Positions 22,086 through 33,964 of a DNA stretch of 64,000 bases are shown here, piece after piece. The stretch spans positions 58,078,104 to 58,142,103 of the forward strand of contig OZ024830.1 of NCBI GenBank assembly GCA_964016985.1, written 5' to 3'. Below the pieces are notes generated by a model. That model was not told the origin of the DNA and ran no database searches. It saw only the letters and a program-made list of their open reading frames with translations. The first letter of the stretch is position 1. Each line of letters starts with the position of its first letter. A program made the position numbers and the translations under genes. The stretch is from Anodontia alba (Eukaryota > Mollusca > Bivalvia > Lucinida > Lucinidae).

Positions 22086-22585
22086 ATAAGAATATCATCT
22101 TCACTTTTCCCTTGATGCATGAACGTTGTTTAAAAATCATTTAAACTTAAGAAAATATCTGCACACTCTGATCAGGACTTTCACTGTTAATCAATATATT
22201 CTACAGTAATCAGTGTTTCTTTAGTTACGCAGTTAAAGATGGCGCTTTGTTTGCCCATATTCCTAGATCATAGTCATAATGGTCCTTTTCAAATGTTGCT
22301 GTTCATTTGATGTTTTGACCACTTTGTTTTTATTGCAAGTTATAGATCAAGCTATTATTAACTTGTCCAGTGGCCTGCGGCTTCTAGTTCCCAGCTAGAT
22401 AATGATAATAAGAGTAGACAAATGGAACCAGAAAATAAACAACGTGTTGTTATTTGACTTGTATTTATATGTTTGAACATTTTTTTAATGCTAATAGAAA
22501 GGAAAGTAAAATTGTTTTGTTGATCGTTTCAAGAATTTTGAGGTGTCTTCAAGTAAAACAAGAAACAATTATGATTGAATCTTTT

Positions 22586-22618
<33 letters not shown>

Positions 22619-24460
22619 ATATGGGCCTTATGAATCATGCGATCAATGTAGACCCCGATTAATCTGTGTGTCCGCTGAAATATATTAATCAGAGTCTATA
22701 CTACATGTTAATAGAGCTTGCACAATCTATCAGAGAAAAATGTATGCACATGCTTATCTGGAACTACAATGGTTGCTGCTTTTATATGGAGAGACTCGTG
22801 TTATTTCAGTGTTGGGTAGTTAGCAAATATGGATAAAATGTCGTTTTCCTTGGATTATGACTGTTACTACTATCCTAGAATTTTAGACAGAGAGGACTGT
22901 GTCAACAGGGTAGACCCAGATCAGATGTCATATTACGAATAGTGTGTTCAGGGTCTACACTATTTTACACCTACCCAGCAAAGTTTAGACAAATCAGTTT
23001 GTTCTATAATGGCCTTGTTAAAAAGATAGGGCAAGTGTTGTAAGGAGTAGAATCGAATCATCTGGTATCCCAGGATTGTTTTTGAAACAATTGCCTTTAG
23101 GGTAATGTTTGAAAAGTTGTGAACAATTTATTGAATCTGACTGAGAAAGTAGTTTATGGTATTTAACCTCAGGATTCTGATAAACACGCCATAACAAAAG
23201 TGACCCTGATCAGACATTACATCAAAGAGTATCTTATCAAGGTCTACACTGTTTGCCACTCAGATAGCAGGTATGAGCTGTGTCAACAGGTAGCCAAACG
23301 GACTTGATCAAATTTCAGTATGATAGTAATTTAATGTGTCTAATAGGGTTTATATGGTAATTAGCAATATTTTACCCCTAAGTACACATGTACGATAGTA
23401 TATAAACTGTCCATGTGGCTATTTTACAAATAAAACATTTAGAATATGACCAGCAAAATAATATTCATTTTTCGGAATTGTGATGTACAACATAATAATA
23501 GAAGTAGTAATAATAATAAAAATAATAATAATAATGATAATAATAACAATAATAATAATATCATTAGTATCATTATGTTTTAATTTCCTAGATAAAGAAC
23601 CATTTTATGAAACAAAATAGGATCAGCATAGGATTATTTATTTTCCGAATTATGATAAACATCTAAAGATTACTACAATAATTATGTCTGAAAATAATAT
23701 CAATTATCATTTTGTTTTAATGTATTTTTTTTTTAAATATTATTAATTATTCATTAAATATACATATTTAACACCGCATGTTGAATAAAAACATAATTCG
23801 ACATAAACAAAAAATAAATAAGTTTATATTATTATAAATATATATCTTTGTTTTCCTTTTTGAAGCTAAATAATCTTTATATTATATTATCAATGGATAC
23901 CAATTTCTTTTTTTATCTTCCAATTCTTACAACCTCATTCTAGTATCATGTGTACACAAGACCTGCGTCTGTGTAATCATTACACATTTTCGCTCCGCAT
24001 TTTTCAAATATAGCTATATTCTGCAACCTGTGGGCCATTTTTAATAAAATAATTTATTCAGTATTTTACTACATAACTATAGATATTAAATAGATCTATC
24101 GAATGAGAGGTTATAACGAACGGAGAAATTTTAAGAAATATGACTTTTGGGCGATTGAATCAAGGCTATTTTCCATTTTTGTTGTAAAATACAAAGACTT
24201 AATGAGGAAAAAACCTTGTAGCATTCATTACAATCTGGGCCATTTTAAAATTTATCTTATTTCAACAAATTTGGTATCAAATTGAAGCAGATACATTTTT
24301 CCATCTATTTCATCTATCAAATAATATCTTATATTATTGAAAATAAATGATTTTATTAGTTAAATGATGGGCTCCTATAAAATTCTATACATTTCCACAC
24401 TATTACCTGTCTGAGAACTAGCGACAGGCTGTGACGTCACAGAATGGACCGATTGGTGCG
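22086..24460. other. No gene seen; foldback remnants and AAT microsatellite
   Basis: A poly-A run lies at 22588-22617. Remnants of the foldback family appear near 22650-22710, 22905-22965 (GTAGACCCAGATCAGATGTC ... GGGTCTACACTATTT) and 23190-23260 (CCTGATCAGACATTAC ... GGTCTACACTGTTTGCCACT). An imperfect (AAT)n tract lies at 23498-23562. The 60-codon frame at 24103-24285 is unsupported. Confidence 0.5.
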
Positions 24461-24463
24461 AAT

Positions 24464-24574
24464 TACCCAGTCAGCATTCTACGTAAATCTATATCGGGCC
24501 GTCATCGGCCCGTCAGGGTAGCTGACGGGCCGATGACGGCCCGATGTAGATTTACGTAGAATGCTAGCTGGGTA
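24464..24574. mobile_element. Palindromic MITE family B, copy 1
   Basis: A 111-bp near-perfect palindrome bounded by TA. Ends are TACCCAGTCAGCATTCTACG and its inverted match CGTAGAATGCTAGCTGGGTA. Arms meet around GTCAGGGTAGCTGACGG, with GGGCCGTCATCGGCCC-type sequence on each side. The TA bounds suggest a Tc1/mariner-type target duplication. Nearly identical to 49012-49122. Confidence 0.85.
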
Positions 24575-24639
24575 GTACCTGTAGTACGAGAATTCCTGCA
24601 TATGCTCAAACAATTTTTCGATAAATCTTGTTGACAAGG

Positions 24640-24870
24640 TTAAAATGCTAAAATTCATAGTGCAGGTTATATTTTATTTCCTTTGGGATTATTGGGTTTT
24701 GAAAATCGAATACCGCTTAAGCCGGCGCTAGGGGGTGGGGGTTGGGGCGTATGCAGCCCCGCAGACTACACTGTTGCATGTGGTATATGAAGAGACTCAA
24801 TAAAACCGAGTCTCCGATTTTTGTGATTTTGCGTGATCTTTGTTTCCAAAGGCAATCCTTTTCTACTTTA
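24640..24870 (+). repeat. Dispersed repeat with AATAAA hairpin, copy 2
   Basis: Stem GAGACTC (24792-24798) and GAGTCTC (24808-24814) enclose the loop AATAAAACC, with AATAAA at 24799-24804. It has the same lead and tail as 2305-2525, and a third copy follows in tandem at 24925. Confidence 0.65.
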
Positions 24871-24924
24871 ATTTTACTCTACTCTAGCTGGTGTTGTGTC
24901 GTGATGCGGCCGTAAACATTCTTC

Positions 24925-25033
24925 CCGTACATCACCATAGTGCAGGCTATATTTATTTCCTTTGGGATCATTGAGCCCATACTGGTTATTTTGAAAAAAA
25001 TAATAATCGAATACCGCTTTAGCTGGTGCTAGT

Positions 25034-25064
<31 letters not shown>

Positions 25065-25195
25065 GGGGAAGAGGGGGGGGGGGGGCGTATGCAGCCTGGC
25101 AAACTACAGTGTTGCATATGAAGAGACTCAGTCAAACCGAGTCTCCGATTTTCGTGATTTCGTGTGTTCTTTGTTTCCAAAGGCAACCTTTTTGA
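24925..25195 (+). repeat. Dispersed repeat with hairpin, copy 3 (AATAAA lost)
   Basis: Stem GAGACTC (25123-25129) and GAGTCTC (25139-25145) are kept, but the loop reads AGTCAAACC, so the polyadenylation signal is mutated. It contains an inserted or expanded TG/G tract at 25031-25085. Confidence 0.65.
25031..25085 (+). repeat. (TG)n followed by long G runs
   Basis: TG repeats are followed by a run of about 20 G and further G runs. The plus strand could form G-quadruplexes. Frames read through it as poly-glycine and are artefacts. Confidence 0.9.
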
Positions 25196-26578
25196 CTTTT
25201 ATAACTCCAGAAACTATTGGAAAGTTTTTTCAACAGTTAGGTCATCTACTCATAATCCCCTATCAGCGTGACAACTTTCAAAGCAATAACTTACATAGTT
25301 TTCGAAACATCTTGCATACAAGGTTAAAATGCTCAAATACCTCAAGACTCTTTTCAAAAGTTGATTAGGTCACCTGCACATCATTCCCTACCAGTCTATC
25401 AAGTTTCAAGACAACAGTCGAAAAGTTTTCGATATATCTTGCTTGCATGGTTTAAATGTCCAAATTTTCGAAGGGCCATAAACACCCCCCCCCCCCACCC
25501 CCCACACACACACACCCTCACCCCCCCCCCCCCCACCCCAACCAAAAAAAAGAAAAAAAAAAAAACTATTTCGGATTTTTTTAAAGTTAATCAGGTCATG
25601 TACCCATCATCCTCTATCAGCGTCTTAAGCCTCAAGGTAATAGCCTAAACAGTTTTCGAAAAATCCTGCAGACAAGGTTAAACTGCCCAAATTTACAAAG
25701 GACTATAGGTAAAAGAAATCCAGAAGTTTTTAAGAATCTTTGCTAAGAAAATTTTCAAAGAACCATAATCCAAGAAAACATTTCGGAATTTTTCAATAGT
25801 TAATCAGGTCATTTACTCATCATCTCTTATCCATTACGAAAACACGCCTATATTATTTTGACCCCCATCAACCCCACTTTTATATAGTAAAACTGGGGTT
25901 TACAGGGGTATACATTATTTTTCTTATTTCTGCTCAAAAACATAGATTGTGGGTACTCGTTAGAACCACTCGGCGAGGCGGTTCTAACAAGTACCCACAA
26001 TCTATGTTTTGAGCAGAAATATGAAAAATATCAGATTTTTTATCTGAAAATTTTCCATTTTTGGTTGTAAAATTTTCAATATATTTGAATAGGTGTGTTT
26101 TCGTAATGAGAGTGTAAAGCTTCAAGGCAATATCCCAAACAATTAGCGAGAAATCTTGCGTACAAGGTTGAAATGCCCAAATTTTCAAAAGACCACAAAA
26201 GACCATAACTAAAAAAAAAATCCGGATTTAAAAAGTGATGAATTCACCTACTTATCATTCCCTATCAAGTTTCAAGACAATAGATTAAATTGTTTTCGAG
26301 ATACCTTGCTTAAAATGTCCAAATTTTTAAAGGGCCATAAATCACGAAAACGATTTGTAAAAAATTTTGAAAGTTGTTCAGTTCATTTACTTATCATTCC
26401 TTTTCACCCTATAACGTTACAAGGCAACAGCTAGAATAATTATTGAGATATCATGCTTACAAGGTTTCAATTCCCAAATTTTCGAAGGGGTCATAACTCA
26501 ATTTGGAGTTTTTTTCAAGAGTTAATAAGATCATTTACTCATTATATCTTATCAACCTGTAAAATTTCAATATGATTG

Positions 26579-26612
<34 letters not shown>

Positions 26613-26885
26613 AGATGTCTTGTTTACAAGGTTTCATTGCAGTTTTTTTGCAAAGCGGCAGAACTCAAGAAAGGGGCATGACCCTGATAAAAAAAAAAAT
26701 AAATAAATAAATAATAAAAATAAAAATAAAATACGAGTCAACTATTTTTTCATGAGAAATCCATATATGGAATTTCAAAAACTTATCATGTACAGTTCAA
26801 AAGTTAGCTACGACGAAAAAAGCCTGACGAACGAACGGACGGACGGACGGACGGACAAACCCAAAACAATATGCCCTCCAATTTC
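25196..26885 (+). repeat. Tandem array, about 130-150 bp unit, ending in a GGAC tract
   Basis: The order GTTAATCAGGTCATYTACTC, then TATCAGCGT, AAGTTTCAAGRCAATAG, CGAGAAATCTTGC, CAAGGTTAAAATGCCCAAAT and AAAGGGCCATAA is repeated near 25230, 25370, 25590, 25800, 26110, 26260, 26390 and 26520, and finishes with (GGAC)n at 26836-26861. It holds a C-rich tract at 25484-25533, a MITE copy at 25832-26108 and a poly-T at 26580-26611. Related units occur at 54780-55260 and 43380-43520. Confidence 0.8.
25832..26108 (+). mobile_element. Hairpin MITE family A, copy 2
   Basis: A 277-bp element with 20-bp terminal inverted repeats CATTACGAAAACACGCCTAT and, on the right, the complement of CATTACGAAAACACACCTAT. 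The long central palindrome is at about 25929-26020. It is inserted within a tandem array, whose units resume at 26109. The target duplication is not obvious. Confidence 0.9.
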
Positions 26886-27800
26886 TTTAAAATTTGCGGT
26901 ATAACCAGTTATGATTGATTGTAAACATTAATAAATGCATGTGTGAATAAATTTTTCGGCGTAGCTGTATAAACTGGCTTTTGACATACTTATTGGTATT
27001 AGTCTCAAATGAATAAATAGTAATTTGCGATTGGTTAAAAATGTGTAAACTTCTGCAAACAAGTAGGGGTAAGTACCGATGTCTGACAAATATATTCTTG
27101 ACTGAACAATCACTTGATTATGACATTTATCTGTTTAAAGGTGTACAGTATGGCAATGCAAATGTTAAACAATGAAAAAAATACCCATAATTTAAATAAT
27201 ACCAATAAAATAGTTGCAATGAAATAAATGATTATAGACGAGCTTTTATTTTTGTACAGTGTAACTAAATGTTTGATGTAAGCGGCCCAAACGCTAAGCG
27301 GACAAGGGGCGTTCAAGTTTACTTCTCTCCATTGTGTCGATAATATACAGAATTATCATTTGCCTTGTATGTGCAAAAAGGGATGTAAAATCGCATGGTT
27401 TAATTTTATATAATAAATAAACAGGAACTATGCTTTAAGCTTGATAGAAATATTGGCAACATAAATAATATTGTTCAATCTTAACTAGGAAATAGGTTTG
27501 TTGAACACCCCTTTTATTTATTTGCGGTGTAAGCAGTCTATTGCGTCGGAGCGTAAAGGGCACAGGGAACCAGTTGTGACAGGACTACTGATTGGTGCAA
27601 AAAAGTGCCCGGGGTAGTTATTTTGTGTAAGGTGGCCTGTGATTGGTTAATAATAAAGATGAATTAAAACTAATCATTCTAATTTAAAGAAAAAAATATT
27701 TGTGTGTAATTTTCTGATTAGTTCAAAGAAATAAATGTTTCTGTGTGTGTTTGCTGGAGCCAAAAGAAGAAGTGCCAAGTTTCAATTTTTGATACCTGCC
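26886..27800. other. No gene seen
   Basis: AT-rich DNA with several short open frames (26928-27316) that have no recognisable content. Confidence 0.5.
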
Positions 27801-28029
27801 AACTGAGGGGTTGCTACATTCAGCCTCCAAAAAGTCCCAGAAAGTGCTGGTGATGGTGGTATTTTTCCTTGTTTATTTTGCTGTGCTAAGCCTGGTCTTT
27901 GAATTAAAACAAAATTTAGAAGCCCAGCCATACCCTGAAATGAACCCTTTACCATCAAAAAGGGCGGAATTACTGTGGAGTTCTATGGGAAAAATAATTA
28001 GTTTACTGTACCCTATACGACACAAAGAT

Positions 28030-28335
28030 GAAAATCTACTATTTTTAGCTCTGCTTCAGGTAGGATTTTTTAGAATATATTCATACCGAATGGAATTTGT
28101 TCTAATAAAGCGCATACGCGGAAAATCAAGCGCTTTCTGGTGGTGTAAGCGCTATTCTTCGATCTGGTCTAATTCTCGAGAACATTCGAAGAATGTTTTT
28201 GCTAACAATCTGAATCACCGGGACAATTTACATGAATTTTTACTATGAACATTCTCCGAATGTTCTCAAGAATCAGATCAGATTGCAGAATAGCACTGAC
28301 ACCACCAGAAAGAACTTTTTTCCGCGTACTCTGTG

Positions 28336-28370
<35 letters not shown>

Positions 28371-28475
28371 CTGAAAAAACAAAAACAAAACAAAAACAAA
28401 CAACATCCATCAGGTATAAATCGAGATATTCTAAAACATCCTACCTGAAGCGGAGCTAAAAATAGTAACAAACTT
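28030..28475. repeat. Large imperfect inverted repeat (foldback element)
   Basis: The left arm (from about 28036: ATCTACTATTTTTAGCTCTG, CTTCAGGTAGGATTTTTTAG) is matched by an inverted right arm ending near 28470 (CATCCTACCTGAAGCGGAGC, TAAAAATAGTAAC). Inner arms also match (GAACATTCGAAGAATGTT with GAACATTCTCCGAATGTTC; TTTCTGGTGGTGTAAGCGC with CACTGACACCACCAGAAAG). The right arm carries a poly-T of about 30 bp at 28339-28370. The open frame at 27811-28248 runs into the left arm and is not a credible gene. Confidence 0.65.
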
Positions 28476-31205
28476 TGCACCTAGTCATTTGGTCATGTGG
28501 ATTCCCCACTCTGCAATCAAACTGTCTGAAACATCAGTGTGTAGGAGGGCCGAATGATTGTTCAAAGTTTATGAATAGAGTTATCCCTCTTGTTGCTATA
28601 GCAACCAAATCTTTCAAACTCTCCTCAGTACGGGTTGGTTGGATTGTTTTGTTTTCTTTTGATTGTTTGTTGTTGTTTTTTTTTTTTTTTTTTTTTTTTT
28701 TTTGTTGTTGTTGAAGTTGTTTCTTCAATAGAAGGTCTTTAAATCTTGTTAAAAGAATTCTGTTCCGTCTCAAAATATGGCTTCCAGTTGGCGTGGTTAC
28801 TTTTCATTATATATGGAATTATGCTTATGTAGAGTAAACTTGACAGTTCTTCTTCTGCACAACCTATGGTCCAATTTCAAAATTTTTGTACAAATGTTCC
28901 ATAGGTGAATGTCTATCAAATTTGTTCAAATTATTTTGGTCGGTTCCTCATATGTCTGTCTAGAACAATTCGAAGATTTTGTAATCAACAACTAATTAGA
29001 TTTCAATAATACTCACAAGCATTACTGGATTGACCATCAATCACATTTTTTCAAATTAATTTGTATCACCAACATAAATAAATAAATAACCAACAAAGGG
29101 CAGGGTCTGATATATATATGCGGAAAACTTTGAAAATATCCTTCCGCCAGGTTAAAAAATCTGCTTCCCAGGTGAGCAATCCAGAGCCATCATCTGGTTA
29201 AAAAATCTGCTTCCCAGGTGAGCAATCCAGAGCCATCATGACCCTCTTATTACAAATTAAATATGTCTTTTTTCAGTTTTTGTCAATCTTCATGGCAAGT
29301 GTTACACTTTGCTTACTCTTTATCAAAAAAGTACATGGTTGGCAAGGATTTTTCAAATACTAGTATAGTATACAAATTACCTCACAAACTTATATGCTTT
29401 ACATTTATATGCTAAATTGCATTTCATAATTTAGCACAGATTTTTACACATCTGAGTACATTCCCTTTCCTGCCAACCCTTGCAATATATACAATGTCGT
29501 ACAGTATTAAAACTTTCTTGATACTGTTTGAATTCGTAATAGTTTATATTTTAAACGCCTTCATCTTTTCATATTGAACCACAAAGCAGTTTCAATATTC
29601 ATATTCCAGTACCTCTTACGACGTTTATCTTTTTTAAAGATATTTCTTGTTTACTTTATTGTAGTGTTTCGAGAAAAAAATCACTTTTATCCGAGGCGTT
29701 TCGCAATGCCAATAGTTCGGGTTAATCAAAGCGGTGTAGGCGCTGGTGACCTGATAATCAGAAGGCCCAGGGCTTTAAAGCTCACCAGATTTCAAATAAA
29801 CAAACAATCTATAAAGGCTAGTATGATGAATATTTCAGTAGAAAGTCTCAGCCTCATAGAGGATATAGTTTCTGAGGTGATAATTTTAAGAAATTATTTC
29901 TATTTTCTATGGCAATCAGTAAAAATAAAGTCCTATTGCTGATAAAATATTACTCAAGGAACATTACAATATACGTTTTGTCAAAGTATCTGCAATTGCT
30001 GGGCAGAAAATACTTTCCCATTATATGTATATGGAAACTGTAACTGGAATCGCAACCAAACTTAAGTATCCATTTTCATAAAAAATACAAACTTTCGATC
30101 CCCCAGCCTAAGAATGCTACAGACAAAATTTGGGCTCAATTTTCCTTGTGGTGTCAGAGGAGTTATTGTCTGAAAGTGTTAACGATGACAGACTATGACG
30201 GCGACAAAAACGGAAAACTATCCTGTCAGCTTTTTCTGAGCCTTCTGCTCTGGCAAGCTAAAGACAAAGGAATGACTTTAATATTGAAATGTCACTGGAT
30301 ATGTATAGTTATGCTAGTTATGTCAGGGTCTTTATAAATTATACCATGGAAGTAATACAGGCTTTCAACTGTTTATGATCAGAAGAAAGAAATATTTTAA
30401 GACATATAATGGTGTTATTTTGGTAAATAAAAGCTGAATGCTAAATATTACCCAATGTTTGGGCAAATAAAGATCTAAAACAGATGATTTTAAGAACAAT
30501 GGGTAAATCTACATGAAGTAAGAGTATGGGTCATAATGCACTGATTCGGCTAATAAAGCCTTATCAATGACTTTGGATGAAACAGGCTCAACAATTCAAA
30601 ACCACATGCAAATCTTCATATAATGATAAGATAAGAAAACATGCGAATTTTCAGAGGAATACAATTAAAGACGTAGGAGGAGTTGCGGACACAAGCTTTA
30701 AAAATTGCTATTTCTCAGTTCACAAGGGCTGTAATTATGTCAGAAATAATTGGATGAATAACACATGTACATCCTCATATAAAAAAAAAGAAGAAGAAAA
30801 TCTTCAAAATTTCAGAAACAGCCGATAAAAGATATTGGAGGCGCTCAGGGCACAAGATGTGTGATGGACACACAGACGGATAGAATGACACACAGAAGGG
30901 CCAAGGGTCATTTCTGTAGTCCCTCCCCTCCTACATCAACGACAAAAAGGAAGAAGTTACACTGTGACAGCATTTAATCAATTTCACTTTTGTTTTTCAA
31001 AATGCGACGTTTTTTCCTGATGTACTTATTTATTCGGATGTCAAGAAACTGGTCTGAATGAAAAACTTACAACCAGTGAGTGACACAAGTGCCAGTTTGA
31101 GCATATTTGTTCTTGCAGAAATTCGAAAGAAATCCTGATGTTATTGAAAGTTGAATTATCTGAAAGAGTCAATGAAATTATGTGGAAACATGAAGCTGCA
31201 TGCTC
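28476..31205. other. About 2.7 kb without recognisable genes; repeat remnants
   Basis: A poly-T lies at 28677-28703. A 46-bp unit (TTAAAAAATCTGCTTCCCAG ... CCAGAGCCATCAT) is duplicated in tandem at 29153-29240, next to a terminal segment like that at 43540-43570. Sequence at 30540-30960 ends in ACAGACGGATAG and GTAGTCCCTCCCCTCC and looks like a dispersed repeat. The open frames at 29574-29942, 30146-30337 and 30577-30828 have no recognisable motif. Confidence 0.45.
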
Positions 31206-31315
31206 ACCCCAGTAAGCATTCTTTATAAATCTATAGCGGGCCGTTATCGGCCCGTCAGGGTAGCTGACGGGCCGATAACGGCCCGCTATAGATTTATAAA
31301 GAATGCTAGCCGGGA
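31206..31315. mobile_element. Palindromic MITE family B, copy 2 (diverged)
   Basis: Same length and plan as 24464-24574, with arms meeting at GTCAGGGTAGCTGACGG. The arms read AGCATTCTTTATAAATCTAT and GGGCCGTTATCGGCCC, where the other copies have TTCTACGTAAATC and GTCATC. Each change is mirrored on the opposite arm, so the palindrome stays intact. Confidence 0.85.
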
Positions 31316-31470
31316 TGTTATCCTACGAAGGTTTTTATAGACAAAATAACCAATTTAATTTGCACCCATATCGAAACAACAGTAAATATTTGCATGCAAT
31401 GACAAATGACTAGATCCATTTGAAAGCCTGTAAGATATACTTACAAAAAAAAGAGAGCTACAGTTAGTTC

Positions 31471-32270
31471 GAAATACATCATGCAAGACTTCGAACTAAC
31501 TGTAGCTCTTTAAACTATTATTTATACCATAAAAATATCATTGAAGACCGGAGATGCACGTGTGGACTACCCGAGACCAACAAACATTTTCTGTTAGAAT
31601 GCCGAAAATATAACGCTATAAGAATGGATATGTTGCATGAAGTATCGCAGTTCTGCCAACCAACATTACATACCCTATTGTTCGGGAACATGGCTTTAAC
31701 AGATGAAGCGAATGAATCAATTTTTAAATATGTACATGAGTTTATTCAAAGAAGCAAACGCTTTGAAATCTCCTCTTGAACTGTCCTACAAACTGACATA
31801 TATCAATACTAATTTCCATATAGCTAGTAACCGGTTTTAATCCATAAGTCTCAATGCTTGAAGTAAGAATTGATTTTTATTTATTTAAGTAGGGCCCCCA
31901 CATCACTCTCTTTACTTCTCGCCTATATTACTGGATTTTGCCTGGAAAATATTTTTTATAAGTCGTACTCTAATACGTCTCTATTATACATCCACTACTC
32001 TCTAAGCTCTTAAACTGCACTCTCATTTCGCTTCTTTTCTTTCACCTTTCTTTCCCTTCGTTATTTATTTAGTTTGTTAGCTAGTTAACTACTTGTACAT
32101 GCATGGTCACAACGTTTTGATTTGATGCTCAGGAACTGAGGGAAACGAATTCACATAAGCTATATAGCTTTTTTCGAATCCCTTTTATATATTAACATAC
32201 TCATGTAATGTCTATGTAGATGTATTGATGTTTTGAGAAATATATGAAATAAAATATGTTTAAATAAAAA
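31471..32270 (+). pseudogene. 5'-truncated LINE, C-terminal ORF end plus 3' UTR and A-rich tail
   Basis: From 31471 the plus strand encodes EIHHARLRTNCSSLNYYLYH, then CTCGLPETNKHFLLEC, then LLFGN ... FKYVHEFIQRSKRFEISS with a TGA at about 31777. This is the C-terminal end of a non-LTR retrotransposon ORF2, with the CxC-x8-H-x4-C knuckle typical of jockey/CR1-like elements. Its open state suggests younger age than the relict at 13887-15420. The 3' UTR continues to about 32265 with AATAAA near 32250 and an A-rich tail. The 5' end is truncated just after an inverted copy of its own first 20 bases (31452-31471 versus 31491-31510). Confidence 0.8.
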
Positions 32271-33529
32271 AAAAAGAAAGAAATGTGTCCGCGTGTATCT
32301 AAAGTATAAGTAAAGGAGATAATTCCAGACGGACAGATGGCCGGACAAACGGACGCTCAGGCACCTTTGCCTGCAAGACCTGGAACTCTAAAACCCTAAT
32401 TCTGAGAAACTCAATTTTGTGTTCTCTAGTAAGTGATTTCTAGATGTTAATGCAGCTGCGTCAGTTGCGCGTGGAGTTGCGAAGTTGTAACAATATGTAC
32501 GGGGACTAAATCTCTGTTTATTGTACTCTATGTAAAACCCGTGGATAAATTCTCATGTACCAGTCTGTCTTTCTTTAGTTAATATTTAATTTAATAATTT
32601 TTAACAGTAAATATAGCTGAAAGTTATCATAAGATTTAAGGCATAAGTTGGTTTCAAACATCAAAATTGTTGACATTTTTCTCGACTTTTCAGATACACA
32701 AATACTCATACTTTTCAGTTCTACTAACAGCTATCAAGATCGGCTATCTCCGTACAACGTAATAATTTACAATTATGAATAAGCTAATCAAGGCTCAAAA
32801 TGCTGACTCAAATAGTTTCGCATCGTACATATATCTAAGCATGTTGGATACATAACCTTATTATTATGTTCAACCCGAATATATATTTATTTTCACGGGC
32901 TTTTGTTTTAGCGTAGTTGCAGGCGGTACGTTGCACTTTTCTCGGAGTTTTCCGTAAATGATTTGGCAGGGGGTGAAATTTTGGTATGACTACTTTGGCC
33001 TTCGGCTTTGCAAGCCAAGCCAGGCCAAAATCTGATATAGCTAAAGCCATGACTTTGAAGTATACATTTGGGAAGTGCCTTGCGTAAACTTATATTTGGG
33101 CAAATGCGGACAACGAAGGCCCAGATCAGCTTGCGCGTGCGTGCAGTCTGATGAGTGCCTTCAATGTCCACTAATAGAATAATTGGACACTACAGAATGT
33201 ATGAATGGAGAGTAAAGGCCGGAATGATACTTTGCGCATGCGCAAGATGATGTTTATTTGCGCATATTATAAGGCACCTTTTCACTTGACTCGGTCCGTT
33301 TTACCAAAGGTTTGTTAAGACAGTTAAAGGAGTGGGCCTAACTTTGCGACATTTATTTTTAGATTATACGAACTTGAAAAAATTCACCTGTTTAGGAAAC
33401 TTGATACACTTGATAGATTTATGGTTATATTTTAGAAAAGAAAGAACTTTCTTGATTTCCTGTCTGCTTACCTGCACACCATATCCCTTCTGAAAATGGA
33501 CCTACTCTAAAGAAAAGAATGTGCAAATG
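32271..33529. other. No gene seen
   Basis: Contains a GGACAGATGGCCGGACAAAC tract near 32325. A segment at 33205-33250 (GAGAGTAAAGGCCGGAATGA, CTTTGCGCATGCGCAAGATG) is also present in reverse near 63120-63190. Minus-strand frames at 32835-33171 and 33425-33616 have no recognisable content. Confidence 0.45.
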
Positions 33530-33964
33530 ATTTTCTGTTTGAGTAGACCCCGTTTTGGGAGGAAAGTAAAGTTTTGATCTTTTGTTCAAATTATCATATT
33601 TGGAAATATTCTGCATGGAATATCAATCTGTATTGTATGTAAAAACAGTATTAATTTCGGCTACAATTTACTCTATATATTTCTGAAACTAAAATGTATA
33701 TTGGATGCAAAACATAATCACGACGCAGTTGTGGAAAGAAAAAGACAGTAATATTGAGAAACAATGCCATTAGAAATCACTGTCTTGTTTTCATTCCAGT
33801 ATGAAAGGAGCGTTGACCAGTATCATCCGACTGAGAAACTATGCCATCAGACTCACTACTCACTATCTTGTTTTCTTTCCCGTATGATAGGCACGTTCAT
33901 CATGATACTCGGATTGATGAATCCTGTCATTAACACTCACTATCTTGTCTTGTTTCTTTCCCGT

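Noticed and set aside
25036..25648. Glycine- and proline-rich frames
   Set aside because: They read through G and C homopolymer runs and a tandem repeat.
25196..26885. CRISPR-like array
   Set aside because: Units are long (130-150 bp), repeat and spacer are not distinguishable, and the genome is eukaryotic.
27811..28248. 145-codon plus-strand frame with a hydrophobic start
   Set aside because: Its second half lies in the arm of a foldback element, it has no recognisable motif and no splice or start support.
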